Counted from the first letter of the stretch, positions 24,051 through 37,715 are shown. The stretch is DNA of 64,000 nucleotides from Helianthus annuus (GCF_002127325.2 NC_035449.2:81365451-81429450); one strand, 5' to 3'. Notes: generated by a model not told the origin, from the letters alone. Translations and numbers: made by a program.

Positions 24051-27000
24051 ATGGATAGTCAAGATTTCTATAACATGTTTGCGGGAAGTGGTGTGGCTAT
24101 TCAAAGTCCAGCTAGTATCATGCAGAATGTCAACTGAGAAAATGAATTGGGAACAATGCAAAAGCCACCCAAACTGATGAGCTTAGATGAATATTCTGGA
24201 TGGTCCGGAAGGTTTAAAAACTGGGTTCAGGCCAACCATTTCGAGTGTTGGATGAAGATCGAAAAGAAATACGTACCTCCAGTTGATGGGCTCAGGATGG
24301 TTAAACATATTGGAAGTTTTACAGATACTGAACAGACAGATTTTAAAGCTGAAAAGAAAATGGTGAGCATCTTGCAGCAAGCCATTAAAGAAGACATCCT
24401 CGTATTGCTACAACATGACGAAAGTTCTCAGTCAATCTGGAAAGTGCTAGAACTGAAGTTTAAAGGAAGTGCTTCTATGATCAAGAGCAAAAAGGCGCTT
24501 ATCAAGAAATAGTTCGATATTTTTACTGGGATCAAAGGAGAGTCAACGAAACAGTTAATCGAAAGATATTGTCACCTTGTAGTTGAAATGAAAAGATTAG
24601 AAATTGAAAAAACAAATGAAGAATGGATTGACAAACTTTGTGATGCACTTCCATATGACGAGTGGGGAACTTATCTTATGATGCTGAAAAACAGTTCTGA
24701 TTTTGTGAATTACAATCTGAGTGCATTTATTGAAAAGATCGAAGCTCACGAGCTTGAGTTGTTGAAGATAAAGAAGATGAATTTTGCTAGCATGCAAGAA
24801 GACGTATATTTATACTACAAAGGCAGTCCTTCAGTTGCAAATCTTCAAAGTCCAAAGATACATACAGGATTCAGTGCTGATAACACTTCAAATGCTGCAT
24901 CAAGTTCTCATCAATCAAGCAGTTCTACACCTTTCGCGAGTTTTGAACCGAATGTCAAAGTTCAGGAACAGTATTCGCCTCAAAGCTCTACCGGATCTAA
25001 TCATCAGGCGTATGTTTCTGGAGTACAGTGTAATATCGCAGTGAACATAAAAAATGGAAACGAGATAACAGAAACTGCTGTGAAGCAACATATTGCACTA
25101 CTCGCTTCTGTTCTCGAGGCATATGAAGGTCTAGTTGCGGGGAAAATTGGAAATCCGGACATGAAAAAGGAGGACTATGACCAAATAGACCCCGAGGAGC
25201 TTGAACGGATTGACATTAAATGGGGTATGGAAAGTCTAGTTCGTCGTGCTCAAAGGTTCATGGAAATCACGGGAAGAAACAGTTTATCAGGTCCGGATCA
25301 GAAGTTGGGATTTGATAAGTCGAAAGTAACGTGTTTCAAGTGTAAAGAACGCGGTCACTTTAAACGTGAATGCCCAAACCGTGAAGTCAAACAATCACCA
25401 AAACCCGTTCACCAATGATTACTATCGACAGGCAATCTACCATCGACCGAATCAACAGCAAACTGTTCAAAGGCCACAGATAGAAAACAAACCTGAAAAG
25501 GCATTGATTGTGAATCAAGATGATGAACAGGTAGCTGCAGGTTTTAGCTGGGATAAATATATCCCTGGTAGAGATGATCAGGCCATGATGGCAGAGGTTG
25601 TTGAGATTTCTGGGGTAGTTTCTGAACCGGAGGTTGTTGATGAAGTTGTTTCTGAGGTTGTTGAAGAGATTCCTACGGAAAATGTTATAGATGTTGAGGA
25701 AATAGCAGCTGAAGCTTACTACTATCAATCATAACAGGAGGAGTTAGTTTATACTATGAAATCAGTTATGCCTCCTAATGTGTTTGATTCTTTTGCAGGT
25801 TATTTCGAGGAACCAAGAACCGGATCTTGTCCTAGATTTGAGGAGAAGAAAGAAGCCGTCGAAGAAGTGATTGACGTGTCTAAAGAGATGACCGGAGAAG
25901 TTCTGAAAGACATTGCAGACAAAGCTTTAATGGGAAAGCTTAAAGAGGTAGATTCAGAACCCAAGGAGTCACAGTCTGTCGATAAGGTGTCGGTTAACAG
26001 AGAGGAATCTGGAGTTCAGGAGGTCGAATCTGTCAAACAGTCTGTGTCTGAGTCAAAGCATGTCGGTAAAACCGATTGTGATGAAAAGATTGATGAAAAA
26101 GTTGTTCCAATCTCCGAAACGCCATGCCAACGTTGTTTACAACCGTGCGTGGAGTTTCTTGAAAAGGACACTAAGTATCGGGAATTGAAACATCATACAG
26201 ATATGATTAAGTTTGATCTTGAACAATTAAAAGAAGCTTATGATGCCTTAGCCAGATCAATTAAGATGATTCAAAAAGAAAGCGTCGAAAATGATAAAGT
26301 TACTAAATTGGCACAAGCTACACTGTTTGATAAACAAAGAGAAGTCAATTATCATCTTGATACAATTGCGTCACTAAGAAAAGAACTTGAATTGGCCAAG
26401 ATAGAGAATGACAGGATTGATAAAAAGTTAATGAGCTATGTGGCTTCGTCTTATGTTTTGGAACAAATCGTACCTCAACAGCCACATGCTACACCTGTGT
26501 TCAAAAGCGTTCCACCCCCAATGTGGAATCACTACACTCAGAAATATCTAGATGGGGTGGAAGCTGCTTTAAATCTTAAGCTGAAAACGATTGAGAGTGA
26601 TTTACCTGACAGCATTGATATCACTTTCACTGCATCTGACACTGATAACGAATCTCAGGTTATCAAAAATGTTATCGATCAAGTGTTGGATGATGAAAGT
26701 GAGAAATCTGAAAAAGCACATTCTGAAAAGGCTGTCAGTGATTCTGAAGACGAAGGAAATTTCTTAGATCGATATGTATCGAAATCGGAAAAAAGTACGA
26801 ATGATGATCCGATCATGGTGGTATACACTATGGTTGGAACTGACAAACTTTATTCCGAGGTCGAGTACCCGCTTCAGAATGTCAAGATCGAAAATGTCGA
26901 GAAAGTGTTTAAACTGGTTGTATTGAACGTTAATGAAATCAAAAAACAATGAATTCTTTTCGAAACTGAAAAAATCTTTTGGTACTTCACGTCCCACCAG

Positions 27001-27398
27001 TTCGGAAAAGAAAGATGGGGTTGGTAAAGGTCAAAACATGAAAAATCATCTTAAAAACAAAGGTATTGGGTTTGAAAAGAAAATGGCTAAACAAATGTTT
27101 AAGCCAAAAGAAAAGATAAATGATGTTTTTGTTGCTGGTCCTAGTACTGATGTTGAAAAAGAGTATATTTTTAGTCAAAAAGCTGTGGACGATTTCAATG
27201 CAGCACAGAAGCTTAAAGAAGAAACGGTCAATACTACTTTTGTCGAGTATGATAAAAGATTGTGCTATCGCTGCAATGAGATTGGACACTTGGCAAAACA
27301 GTGTCAAAAAGTGTTTAAAAAACATGTTGTTGAAAAACCAGTTCAAAAACAAATGATCGAGAAACCAAAGGTTGAAAAACAAAATGTTCAAAAAAATG
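24051..27398 (+). pseudogene. gag: Long copia gag of element D (part before insertion F), broken
   Basis: The ATG at 24051 (MDSQDFYNMF) is homologous to C's gag start. The core (LLQHDESSQSIW, KQLIERYCHLV) leads to a CCHC knuckle CFKCKERGHFKREC (25332-25373). A region with CQRCLQPC and a long coiled coil follows, then a second knuckle CYRCNEIGHLAKQC (27263-27304). Breaks: TGA 24134-24136, TAG 24511-24513, a frameshift near 25400, a TAA at about 25732-25734 and an A-run frameshift near 26940. F lands at an A7 tract, and the frames on its two sides differ by one base. Gag continues at 37225-37694. Confidence 0.87.
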
Positions 27399-27525
27399 TG
27401 TGACAACATGTAATTCGAATCTACTTTGTGTAACGTTACGTGCTTACGTGAACTATGTAAATTGAATGAATGTATGAATGTTATGTTTTATTATATGTGA
27501 ATGTGTGTATATATACAAGTGATCC

Positions 27526-28658
27526 GACCGCACAAGACTCACGAACGCACAACACTTACTTGAACGCACAAGGCCATTTGGGCCACATCCTTGTAATCGG
27601 ATCTTAAGGGCGGCCCATTGAGGGGTCCGACCCACCTCTCTTATACGTACAACACACACATGAGGGAGTTGTCCTCTCATTGTTACAAAACACATTACAC
27701 TCACAAAACCCTAGCTCTTTCTCTCTTCTCAAACCGACGACAACCAAAGATCATTGTGCTCGGATCACCCTCTTGTTGGATCATTCTCGTTATCATTCCT
27801 CTAACCGGTTAGTGTTTAACAAATTTTGTTTGTTAGATAGTATTGGTTGCCATGATGTTATGGGATAACTAGGGTTCTTGTTATGAATATTGAATGGTTC
27901 TTGACGTGGTAATAATCTTATGATTCGGGTTGCATGTTATTGATTTAGAACCGTGTTGTTGTTAATCGGATCTGCATATTCTTGTTCTAGAAACGAATGC
28001 TTGTTAATCGGTTGTATGTACGTGTAATCGGATTGAATCATAAGAGTTGATTAGATTGTTGTTCATGTTATAATTTGCTTAGGGTTTATGTGGATTGGTG
28101 GTAACAACCTTGGTTGATCGAGATCTAGCACGTTTTGAAATTAATTAGTTGTTGATTGATAATCACATGTTTGGAAACTATTGATTGATTGAAACCGATT
28201 GACTGTTAATTGATTAGAATGTAAACTGGAAATTTGTTAAATGCTTGTAACCGAATAAGCATGATATCCGGAAATTAAAATGTATCGCACAAGACTTCTT
28301 GGTCGTACAAGAAGTCCATTCGCACAAGGGGACCTGATCGCACAAGCGGTCCCCAGTCGCACAAGGATCATTGAGTCGCACAAGTTGTTTGGGCCACACC
28401 CCCACATGTTAAATGCTGATATGCTGTTTGGGCCGGACAAGCCCAAACTGCCAAACCGCACAACCCAACTCAGTCGTACAACCCAATCCGGATCGCACAA
28501 GGCTTTTACATTGGGCCGAGTATTTTATGTTTGGACTTATTTGATGTCGGGCTTAATTATAGTTGGGCCGGGACTTGTTGGATCGTACAACATGTTGTGG
28601 GTCGCACAACATGTTGGGCCGATTACTTTTGGGCTTAGACTTTTAAATCGCACAAGTT
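27526..28658 (+). repeat. Iterated word TCGCACAAG in the F LTR
   Basis: Copies of TCGCACAAG, CCGCACAAG, TCGTACAAG and TCGCACAAC occur about 14-15 times, with a first cluster at 27526-27570 and a second from 28287 to 28658. The 3' LTR repeats the array at about 35119-36250. Between words lie unrelated bases, including several GGGCC motifs. Confidence 0.85.
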
Positions 28659-28839
28659 GAATGTATTGCTTGACTGTTAAAATGTTGCCATAATCTATTC
28701 GTGCATGTAACGTGTTAACTTGTGTGAAACCTATGTGCATTACTTGAGTCAAAACCTGACTTGTATGGTAACCCGGTTAGGACGTGGTTGACCACCCTTA
28801 GTTCAAGAACCTTTTGTGTATCCTACCGAGTAAACCAAG

Positions 28840-29330
28840 GTGAGTTCACTGCACTTTTCTAAGCATGCGTCCCGGTGGTTTGGGACATCTAGTAAACCAT
28901 TGGAAGGGAATGTTGGGTAAACGATTAAACTGGGATGTTGGTTATTGAACACAGAATCAATCATCTACCGGGTTGCCTGTAAGGCAACGGGGTAATTAGT
29001 TGATAGCGCTATTAGGTTTGGCACCCTCACATCGGGCCGTAAGGACGGGCGTGAACTAATTACTTGGACATCTTGAAAACACACCGCGGATATAAGACCT
29101 CCTACAGCTTGTCAAGGTTGTTTGATACCTTGACTTTGACCGATGCCTGGATATGGGCATTGGGGTTAGGCATTCCCATCATTGACGCTACATACGGTAC
29201 TGTAATCAAGTTAATAACAACATCTGAAACAAAACGACGAGTTGACTTAACAAACATTTGGTAACTTCACACGTAAACAAAACCTTGAACTCACCAGCAT
29301 AGTCTGACACACTTGTCTGCATGCTTGCAG
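28840..29330 (+). other. Candidate intron in the LTR leader of F
   Basis: ACCAAG|GTGAGTTCAC at 28834-28849 is a near-ideal 5' splice site, and TGCTTGCAG|GTC ends the 491-base candidate intron at 29330. E has the same donor phrase and the same acceptor form 493 bases apart (46418-46910), although the sequence between is largely different. If the transcript starts near the TATA-like box at 27508, this would be an untranslated leader intron. No transcript evidence is available here. Confidence 0.45.
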
Positions 29331-29631
29331 GTCATTAGATAACTTGACATGGACTTGCTATCTGGGAGTGCTGGAGTGGTCATGGATCAAAACCCTTGGA
29401 CACTTAACATATCACTATGAACTTATGATTCTGAACAATCAACTGATAATTTACATTATGCTTCCGCTGGATATTTAAATTGGTTTGAAACCCTTATGTT
29501 GGGAATTATTTATTATGAAATGGAAGGTTTGTTTACATATTTATTACTGGTGCAACTTGATTGGTGGCTCGAACTCTGATGCGTAACACACCTCGCGGAG
29601 TTCCCGCAAGTGGTATTTTGGGGGTGTTACA

Positions 29632-30144
29632 GTTTGGTATCAGAGCCACTGGTTATAGTGAACTAGGTTTTAAAACGTTTTTGTAAAACCAGACTATAAC
29701 CGAACACCTTCGAAAATCGATCATGACACTCAGCTCCAGATTGCAAGGTTCGTCTTTCTCACTTTATACATTACTTGCTTAGCAATCACACACTCACAAC
29801 ATATATGAAACGATACATTAAACACTATAGTGACTTGATAGTGTGACACTACTCTTCGACTTATGTGAATCATAAACCTGTGATACCATCCGTTGTGTTG
29901 TTTGAACGGGGCAAACTTCGAGCGCAAGCTAAGAGGCACTGAGATAAACGTGCAAACCACCTTATTATTATGGGTGCACACTTAATAATAACGTGGGGTG
30001 CATGCAAGTCCCAGTGAGGCTTATCGAGCGTGAGAAGGGTTCTGCCTTACTATGTGTGAACTTGGTAGTACGTAGATATCAGTATGATACTTGACTTCCA
30101 TCTCGTTTTGATTCCTAAATTGGTTCATCTCCATATATAGAATC
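29632..30144 (+). other. Leader and primer binding site of F
   Basis: TGGTATCAGAGCCA (29635-29648) is the primer binding site. The remaining 500 bases carry no convincing coding frame and lead to the gag ATG at 30145. Confidence 0.85.
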
Positions 30145-33100
30145 ATGAGTGGACGAGGACACGGACGTGGCAACATCAACATGACTCAGGCTGAGTTGAC
30201 TGACCTAATCAACACCCGTGTGGCTGAGGCTTTAGCAGCCTATCAAGCTGGTACGGAATGTACCAAGTACTCTCTACTCTTATACCGCGTACACGTCTTT
30301 TCACTCCTATAATGTGTTTCCTTTCGTCCTTTAGGTCAACACGCGCAACCCCACAACAACCAGCCTGCTTGTACGTTTAAGGCGTTCATGGACTGCAAGC
30401 CACAGACCTTCACCGGGACTGAAGGGGCTGTGGGACTCCTGAGATGGTTCGAGAAAGCAGAGTCAGTATTTGCTATATGCAACTGTCCCGCTGGGGACAG
30501 GGTGAAATATGTTGCGGGTACCTTGGCGGATGGTGCCCTAACGTGGTGGAATGCCCAAGTTCAACTGTTGGGCATCGAGGCAGCGAATGCTACAACTTGG
30601 GATGACTTTAAAGAACTGATCAGGGAGGAGTATTGCCCTCGGGACGAGGTCCAGAAGTCGGAAAACGAGTATTATGACTTGAAAATGGTAGGATCTGAAG
30701 TCGAGGCGTAAGTGAAGCGATCGTATGAATTGGCTGACATGTGTCCGAACTTGTCACGGCCCATGTCTCGGAGGATTGAGTTGTTTATCAAGGGGCTGCC
30801 TCCGCGTGTGAAGAGTCTGGTTACTGCAGCACATCTCAATGATTTGACACAGATTGTCCGTTTGACCCACAAGATTGTGGATCAAGAAGTAGAGAGTAAC
30901 TCGTTACCACCGCGTGTTTCAACCATTACTACTGCTGCACCCACTGCCACTGCGTCCGCTAATGATAACAAGCGGAAGTGGAACGACTACGACAAAGCAT
31001 CTAGTGCAGGTCAGACTCAGAAAAGGCCAGACAACAATAGCAATCGCAGCATCAGCCAGTCATCTTCTGTTAATCAAGGCCAGGGAGGTAGTCAAAGTCA
31101 GGGTTCGTACATGGGACGGAAACCACAGTGTAACAAGTGTGGCTATCATCATTTCGGGCAGTGTAGTCGCACATGTCGCAGGTGTGGTAAAGCGGGCCAT
31201 GAGGCCAAGGATTGTAGAGCCCCATAGCCCAAACACCAGCAGCAACAGAACCAGCAGAACCAGAGACAGCAGGGACAACCACCCCAGCAGAATCAGGGCT
31301 TCAGGAAGGGGTGCTATCAGTGTGGTGACGAGGGTCACTTTAAGCGGGATTGCCCTCAGCTAAACCAGAACACTAACGACAACCACCCGAATAACAACAA
31401 TGCTGGGAACAACAACAACAATGGCAATAATGGGGGAAATGGTGCCCGAGGCAGAGTGTTCCAGCTTGGGGCAGGGGATGCTAGGAATGACGGCAATGTC
31501 GTGACCGGTACGTTTCCTGTAAACAATCATATTGCTTCTGTGTTATTTGATTCTGGTGCCGATTGGAGTTATGTGTCCCTAGAATTTAGTCAACGATTGG
31601 GGATAACCCCAACACCTTTAGAAGTTAAACAAGTAGTAGAACTAGCAGATGGTAAGACGATAGAGGCCTCGAATGTCCTTTTCGGGTGCAAACTAGATCT
31701 CGTGGGTCAGGTTTTTGATATTGACCTCCTTCCCGTTACGCTCGGTAGTTTTGACATAGTGGTAGGCATGGACTGGTTGTCCAGGCACCAAGCGGAGATT
31801 TTGTGTAAGGAAAAAGTTGTGCGTATTCCTCTCCCAGATGGGGAGTCATTATCAGTTCAAGGACATCGTAGTGGGACGATGGTTGGTATTATCTCGGCCA
31901 TGCATGCGCAGAAGTATCTACTAAAGGATTATCCTGCAATGTTAGCGTTAGTTACTAACGCTCAGTCTGAAGAAAGGAGGATCGAGGATCTGCCAGTGGT
32001 GCGAGAATTCACTGATGTGTTCCCAGAGGAGCTACCAGGGTTACCTCCTCACCGTCAAGTAGAATTTCAGGTTGATCTTGCGCCGGGTGCGGCTCCAATT
32101 GCTCGAGCTCCTTACCGGCTAGCACCTGGGGAGTTGCAGGAACTATCTAATCAACTACAGGAATTATTGGATAGAGGTTTCATTCGACCCAGTTCTTCGC
32201 CTTGGGGAGCCCCAGTTCTGTTTGTAAAGAAGAAGGACGGGTCGTTCCGTATGTGCATTGATTATCAGGAGCTCAACAAGGTAACCATTAAGAACCGATA
32301 TCCATTACCACGAATTGATGACTTGTTTGATCAGTTGCAAGGGTCAAGTTTCTATTCGAAGATCGATTTACGATCGGGATATCACCAGGTGAGGGTTAGG
32401 GAGGAGGATGTCCCCAAGACGGCTTTTCGAACGCGCTACGGACACTATGAGTTTTTGGTCATGCCGTTTGGATTAACTAATGCACCAGCGGTTTTCATGG
32501 ATCTCATGAACCGCGTGTGTAAGCCATATCTCGATGATTTCGTTATCGTATTCATTGATGACGTCTTGGTCTACTCGAAGAACAAGGAAGATCACGAGCA
32601 TCACCTACGACTCATCTTGGAACTTTTGAGAAAGGAACAACTGTATGCGAAGTTTTCTAAGTGTGATTTCTGGATTCGGGAAGTGCATTTCCTTGGCCAC
32701 ATTGTTAATGAAAAAGGGATACATGTGGATCCTGCAAAAGTAGATGCGGTCAAGAATTGGGCGGCACCAAAGACTCCCTCTGAGGTGCGACAATTTCTCG
32801 GTCTCGCAGGCTATTATCGGAGATTCATTAAAGATTTTTCGAAGATCGCACAACCCCTCACCTCACTGACACAGAAGAACACGGCATACTCTTGGGGAAT
32901 GAAGCAGGAAGAGGCTTTCCATTTGCTAAAACAGAAACTTTGCAGTGCACCGATCTTGTCTTTACCAGAGGGTACCGAAGATTTTGTAGTCTATTGTGAT
33001 GCATTGATTCAGGGTCTCGGCTATGTGTTAATGCAACGCGAGAAGGTGATAGCCTATGCTTCGCGACAGTTGAAGATTCACGAGAAAAACTACATGACAC

Positions 33101-34914
33101 ACGACTTGGAGTTAGGAGCGGTGGTATTTGCGTTGAATATCTGGAGGCACTATCTGTACGGTACCAAATGCACCATCTACACCGACCATAGGAGTCTTCA
33201 GCATATCTTCGACCAGAAAGAATTGAATATGCGGCAACGACGATGGGTTGAGCTATTGAATGATTATGAATGTGCCATCAAGTATCATCCGGGCAAGGCG
33301 AACGTCGTAGCTGACGCCCTCAGCAGAAAGGATAATGCACCTAGGCGCGTGCGAGCACTACAACTTACGATACAGTCCAATCTTCCTTCTCAGATACGAG
33401 ACGCTCTGGTAGAAGCGTTGAAACCAGGGAACGTCCGAGCTGAAGCTTTACGCGGCTCGAGGCAACGACTAGAACGAAAGGGAGACGGTGCTTACTACGT
33501 AACCGGACGCATTTGGGTCCCACTCTATGGCAACTTACGAGAACTTGTAATGGAGGAGGCACATAAGTCATGTTACTTAGTACATCCTGGATCAGATAAG
33601 ATGTACCACGACTTGAAAACTACATACTGGTGGCCTAGCATGAAAGCTCACATAGCAACCTACGTCAGCAAATGTTTGACTTGTGCTAAAGTCAAAGCAG
33701 AACATCAAAAGCCCTCGGGTCTACTTCAGCAACAAGAGATACCCACATGGAAGTGGGAACAGATCGCCATGGATTTCGTGACAGGGTTACCTCGAACTCA
33801 GGCTGGGAACGATACCATTTGGGTGATTGTTGACCGTCTCACGAAATCAGCGCATTTCCTGGCAATCAAAGAAACAGACAAGTTTTCGCAACTGGCAGCG
33901 ATCTACCTTAAGGAAGTAGTCTTTAGGCACGGGGTGCCAACTTCCATCATCTCAGATCGAGATCCGCGTTTCACTTCTGATCTATGGCAATCAATGTATA
34001 AGTCGTTCGGTTCACGACTCGACATGAGTACCGCTTATCACCCGCAGACGGATGGTCAAAGCGAGCGCACCATCCAGACACTTGAAGATATGCTTCGGGC
34101 ATGCGTAATCGATTTTGGGAAAGGGTGGGAGAAACACTTGCCGTTGATAGAATTCTCCTACAACAACAGCTACCACACTAGTATACAGGCAGCTCCGTTC
34201 GAAGCGCTGTACGAACGGAAATGCCGTTCACCTCTCTGTTGGCTTGAGGTGGGTGATAGTCAAATCACAGGCCCTGAACTTGTGCTTGAGACATCAGAAA
34301 GCATTGTGCAGATCCGAAACCGTATGGCCGCAGCTCGCGACCGCCAGAAAAGCTACGCTGACAAGCGTAGTAAACCGTTGGAATTCGAACTTAATGATCG
34401 AGTCATGTTAAAGGTCTCACCCTGGAAGGGTGTGGTGCGTTTTGGGAAACGCGGCAAACTAAACCCTCGTTATGTGGGGCCATTCAAAATTCTGGAACGA
34501 ATTGGAAAGGTGGCCTACAGGTTGGAATTACCTGCTGAGTTGGGTAATGTCCATGATGTGTTTCACGTATCGCAGTTAAAGAAGTGTTTGGCTGATGAAA
34601 CACTAGTTGTACCATTTCAAGAGCTGAAGATAGACGACAAATTGCAGTTTGCCGAAGAACCAATTGAGATTATGGATCGGGAAGTTAAAGTTCGTAAACA
34701 CAGCCGTATACCGATTGTGAGAGTTCGTTGGAACTCAAGACGTGGTCCAGAGTTCACGTGGGAACGCGAGGATCAGATGGAACTTAAGTATCCACATTTG
34801 TTCCCCAAAGAGAAGACAAAACCTAGCAAACCTAATGTTGATGCAACTAGTGAATTTCGGGACGAAATTCCCATTCAAGTTGGGGATGATGTGACACCCC
34901 AGGAAAACCAGTGA
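30145..34914 (+). pseudogene. gag-pol: Chromovirus gag-pol of F, two nonsense codons
   Basis: Exon 1 (30145-30250) starts MSGRGHGRGN; a short intron (30251-30334) joins it to exon 2, giving about 1560 codons. Order: gag core ([19 protein letters not shown]), zinc knuckles ([28 protein letters not shown]), protease (DSGADWS, about residue 440), RT with FIDD (32551-32562), RNase H ([10 protein letters not shown]), integrase with its HHCC finger (ending KCLTCAKVK) and D,D,E core, and a chromodomain-like end ([25 protein letters not shown]). Nonsense TAA 30709-30711 (tyrosine in E) and TAG 31225-31227 lie in gag; all pieces share one frame. Tekay-type call from domain order and C-terminus. Confidence 0.93.
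30251..30334 (+). other. Short gag intron of F
   Basis: The donor is GCTG|GTACGG and the acceptor CCTTTAG|GTC, 84 bases. It splits a glycine codon in phase 1 between an alanine-rich start and the GQHAQ phrase. It contains an in-frame stop, so without splicing the N-terminus would be cut off. E has the same intron at the same codon (47618-47707). Confidence 0.7.
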
Positions 34915-34998
34915 ACGATATAACTCACCTAAGCTCTCTCAGTGAGTGCGTACCAAATTTCGGGACGAAATTTCTTTTTAGTTGGGGATACTGTGACA
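34852..34998 (+). promoter_or_regulatory. Doubled hairpin / purine tract / TGTGACA module at the 3' end of F
   Basis: GAATTTCGGGACGAAATTC (34852-34870), a purine tract and TGTGACA (34890-34896) lie inside the last codons of pol. AAATTTCGGGACGAAATTT (34955-34973), a purine tract and TGTGACA (34992-34998) form the real LTR boundary 102 bases later. Both palindromes can fold with a GGA loop. E has the same arrangement. Confidence 0.8.
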
Positions 34999-37224
34999 AC
35001 ACGTAATTTGAATCTACTTTGTGTAACGTTACGTGCTTACGTGAACTATGTAAATTGAATGAATGTATGAATGTTATGTTTTATTATATGTGAATGTGTG
35101 TATATATACAAGTGATCCGACCGCACAAGACTCACGAACGCACAACAGTTACTTGAACGCACAAGGCCATTTGGGCCACATCCTTGTAATCGGATCTTAA
35201 GGGCGGCCCATTGAGGGGTCCGGCCCACCTCTCTTATACATACAACACACACATGAGGGAGTTGTCCTCTCATTGTTACAAAACACATTACACTCACAAA
35301 ACCCTAGCTCTTTCTCTCTTCTCAAATCGACGACAACCGAAGATCATTGTGCTCGGATCACCCTCTTGTTGGATCATTCTCGTTATCATTCCTCTAACCG
35401 GTTAGTGTTTAACGAATTTTGTTTGTTAGATAGTATTGGTTGCCATGATGTTATGGGATAACTAGGGTTCTTGTTATGAATATTGAATGGTTCTTGACGT
35501 GGTAATAATCTTATGATTCGGGTTGCATGTTATTGATTTAGAACCGTGTAGTTGTTAATCGGATCTGCATATTATCGTTCTAGAAACGAATGCTTGTTAA
35601 TCGGTTGTATGTATGTGTAATCGGATTGAATCATAAGAGTTGATTAGATTGTTGTTCATGTTATAATTTGGTTAGGGTTTATGTGGATTGGTGGTAACAA
35701 CCTTGGTTGATCGAGATCTAGCACGTTTTGAAATTAATTAGTTGTTGATTGATAATCACATGTTTGGAAACTATTGATTGATTGAAACCGATTGACTGTT
35801 AATTGATTAGAATGTAAACTGGAAATTTGTTAAATGCTTGTAACCGAATAAGCATGATATCTGGAAATTAAAATGTATCGCACAAGACTTCTTGGTTGTA
35901 CAAGAAGTCCATTCGCACAAGGGGACCTGATCGCACAAGCGGTCCCAAGTCGCACAAGGATCATTGAGTCGCACAAGTTGTTTGGGCCACACCCCCACAT
36001 GTTAAATGCTGATATGCTGTTTGGGCCGGACAAGCCCAAACTGCCAAACCGCACAACCCAACTCAGTCGTACAACCCAATCCGGATCGCACAAGGCTTTT
36101 ACATTGGGCCGAGTATTTTATGTTTGGACTTATTTGATGTCGGGCTTAATTATAGTTGGGCCGGGACTTGTTGGATCGTACAACATGTTGTGGGTCGCAC
36201 AACATCTTGGGCCGATTACTTTTGGGCTTACACTTTTAAATCGCACAAGTTGAATGTATTGCTTGACTGTTAAAATGTTGCCATAATCTATTCGTGCATG
36301 TAACGTGTTAACTTGTGTGAAACCTATGTGCATTACTTGAGTCAAAACCTGACTTGTATGGTAACCCTGTTAGGACGTGGTTGACCACCCTTAGTTCAAG
36401 AACCTTTTGTGTATCTTACCGAGCAAACCAAGGTGAGTTCACTGCACTTTTCTAAGCATGCGTCCCGGTGGTTTCGGACATCTAGTAAACCATTGGAAGG
36501 GAATGTTGGGTAAACGATTAAACTGGGATGTTGGTTATTGAACACAGAATCAATCATCTACCGGGTTGCCTGTAAGGCAATGGGGTAATTAGTTGATAGC
36601 GCTATTAGGTTTGGCACCCTCACACCGGGCCGTAAGGACGGGCGTGAACTAATTACTTGGACATCTTGAAAACACACCGCGGATATAAGACCTCCTACAG
36701 CTTGTCAAGGTTGTTTGATACCTTGACTTTGACCGATGCCTGGTTATGGGCATTGGGGTTAGGTATTCCCATCATTGACGCTACATACGGTACTGTAATC
36801 AAGTTAATAACAACATCTGAAACAAAACGACGAGTTGACTTAACAAACATTTGGTAACTTCACACGTAAACAAAACCTTGAACTCACAAGCGTAGTCTGA
36901 CACACTTGTCTGCATGCTTGCAGGTCATTAGATAACTTGACATGGACTTGCTATCTGGGAGTGCTGGAGTGGTCATGGATCGAAACCCTTGGACACTTAA
37001 CATATCACTATGAACTTGTGATTCTGAACAATCAACTGATAATTTACATTATGCTTCTGCTGGATATTTAAATTGGTTTGAAACCCTTATGTTGGGAATT
37101 ATTTATTATGAAATGGAAGGTTTGTTTACATATTTATTACTTGTGCAACTTGATTGGTGGCTCGAACTCTGATGCGTAACACACCTCGCGGAGTTCCCGC
37201 AAGTGGTATTTTGTGGGTGTTACA
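34992..37224 (+). repeat. 3' LTR of element F
   Basis: 2233 bases, the same length as the 5' copy, with about 33 substitutions. It repeats the word array and the candidate intron. AAATG follows. Confidence 0.96.
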
Positions 37225-37694
37225 AAATGGTTCAAAAATCTCGACCTAAATCACCAGTTGTTTCAAAAGGTAAAAAGGAAATGGTTTCTCCAATCCGTAT
37301 CCTGAAAAGAGGTGAATCGTTGAATAAGCCGAAATCGATTTTCGGGATTGGCGAATCCTCTAAGACTAGCAAGACTTCAAAGTTTTACCCCAAGACGAAA
37401 ATTTTTGAAAATCAGTCGTGGATCGTAAAATCGAAACCGTCGGTTGAGATCAAGAAAATGGAGAACGTTTTGAAAAATGATTCAAATCTTTTTAAAGATG
37501 ATGTGGTTGATTTTGAAAATGAAGTAGATAAGTTTCTTGATGAATTTCCTCCAATTACTGATAAAGTTAAAACAATTGTGAAAGAAAAGGTTCAAAATGT
37601 CACTTTTGATTTTCCAAAAATAAATGAAAAGTGTGATGTTGTGTTCGGGACTGTGTCGGAAGTAAAGAAATCATGGGCTTCATTGTTTGAGTAA
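37225..37694 (+). pseudogene. gag: Gag C-terminus of element D after insertion F
   Basis: A lysine- and serine-rich segment ends in SWASLFE and a TAA stop at 37692-37694. C's gag ends in the similar WVDIFFQE and also stops, so this is probably the natural gag end rather than damage. Pol follows in the same frame after a second stop (TAG 37713-37715), so pol needs readthrough, a separate start or another mechanism. Confidence 0.78.
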
Positions 37695-37715
37695 TTTGTT
37701 TTTTGTTGGTTGTAG

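Larger units (their letters stand above)
27399..29631 (+). repeat. 5' LTR of element F
   Basis: It starts TGTGACAACATG and ends GGTGTTACA. A TATA-like TATATATAC is near 27508. It holds the TCGCACAAG word array and a candidate leader intron (28840-29330). Confidence 0.95.
27399..37224 (+). mobile_element. Ty3/gypsy chromovirus F (Tekay type)
   Basis: Two LTRs of exactly 2233 bases (27399-29631, 34992-37224) are flanked by AAATG (27394-27398, 37225-37229). A primer binding site, gag-pol with a chromodomain-like end and a polypurine tract lie between them. About 33 LTR differences (1.5%) make it younger than its host D. Two nonsense codons in gag inactivate it. It is a relative of E with clearly different LTRs. 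Confidence 0.96.

Noticed and set aside
28237..28660. ORFs on both strands inside the F LTR (repeated at 35830-36253)
   Set aside because: They are duplicated only because the LTR is duplicated; they follow the iterated word TCGCACAAG and show no protein-like pattern.
37691..37715. Intron between gag and pol of D (GTAATT...TGTAG)
   Set aside because: At 25 bases it is too short for a plant intron, and stop codons at that place fit a gag end.
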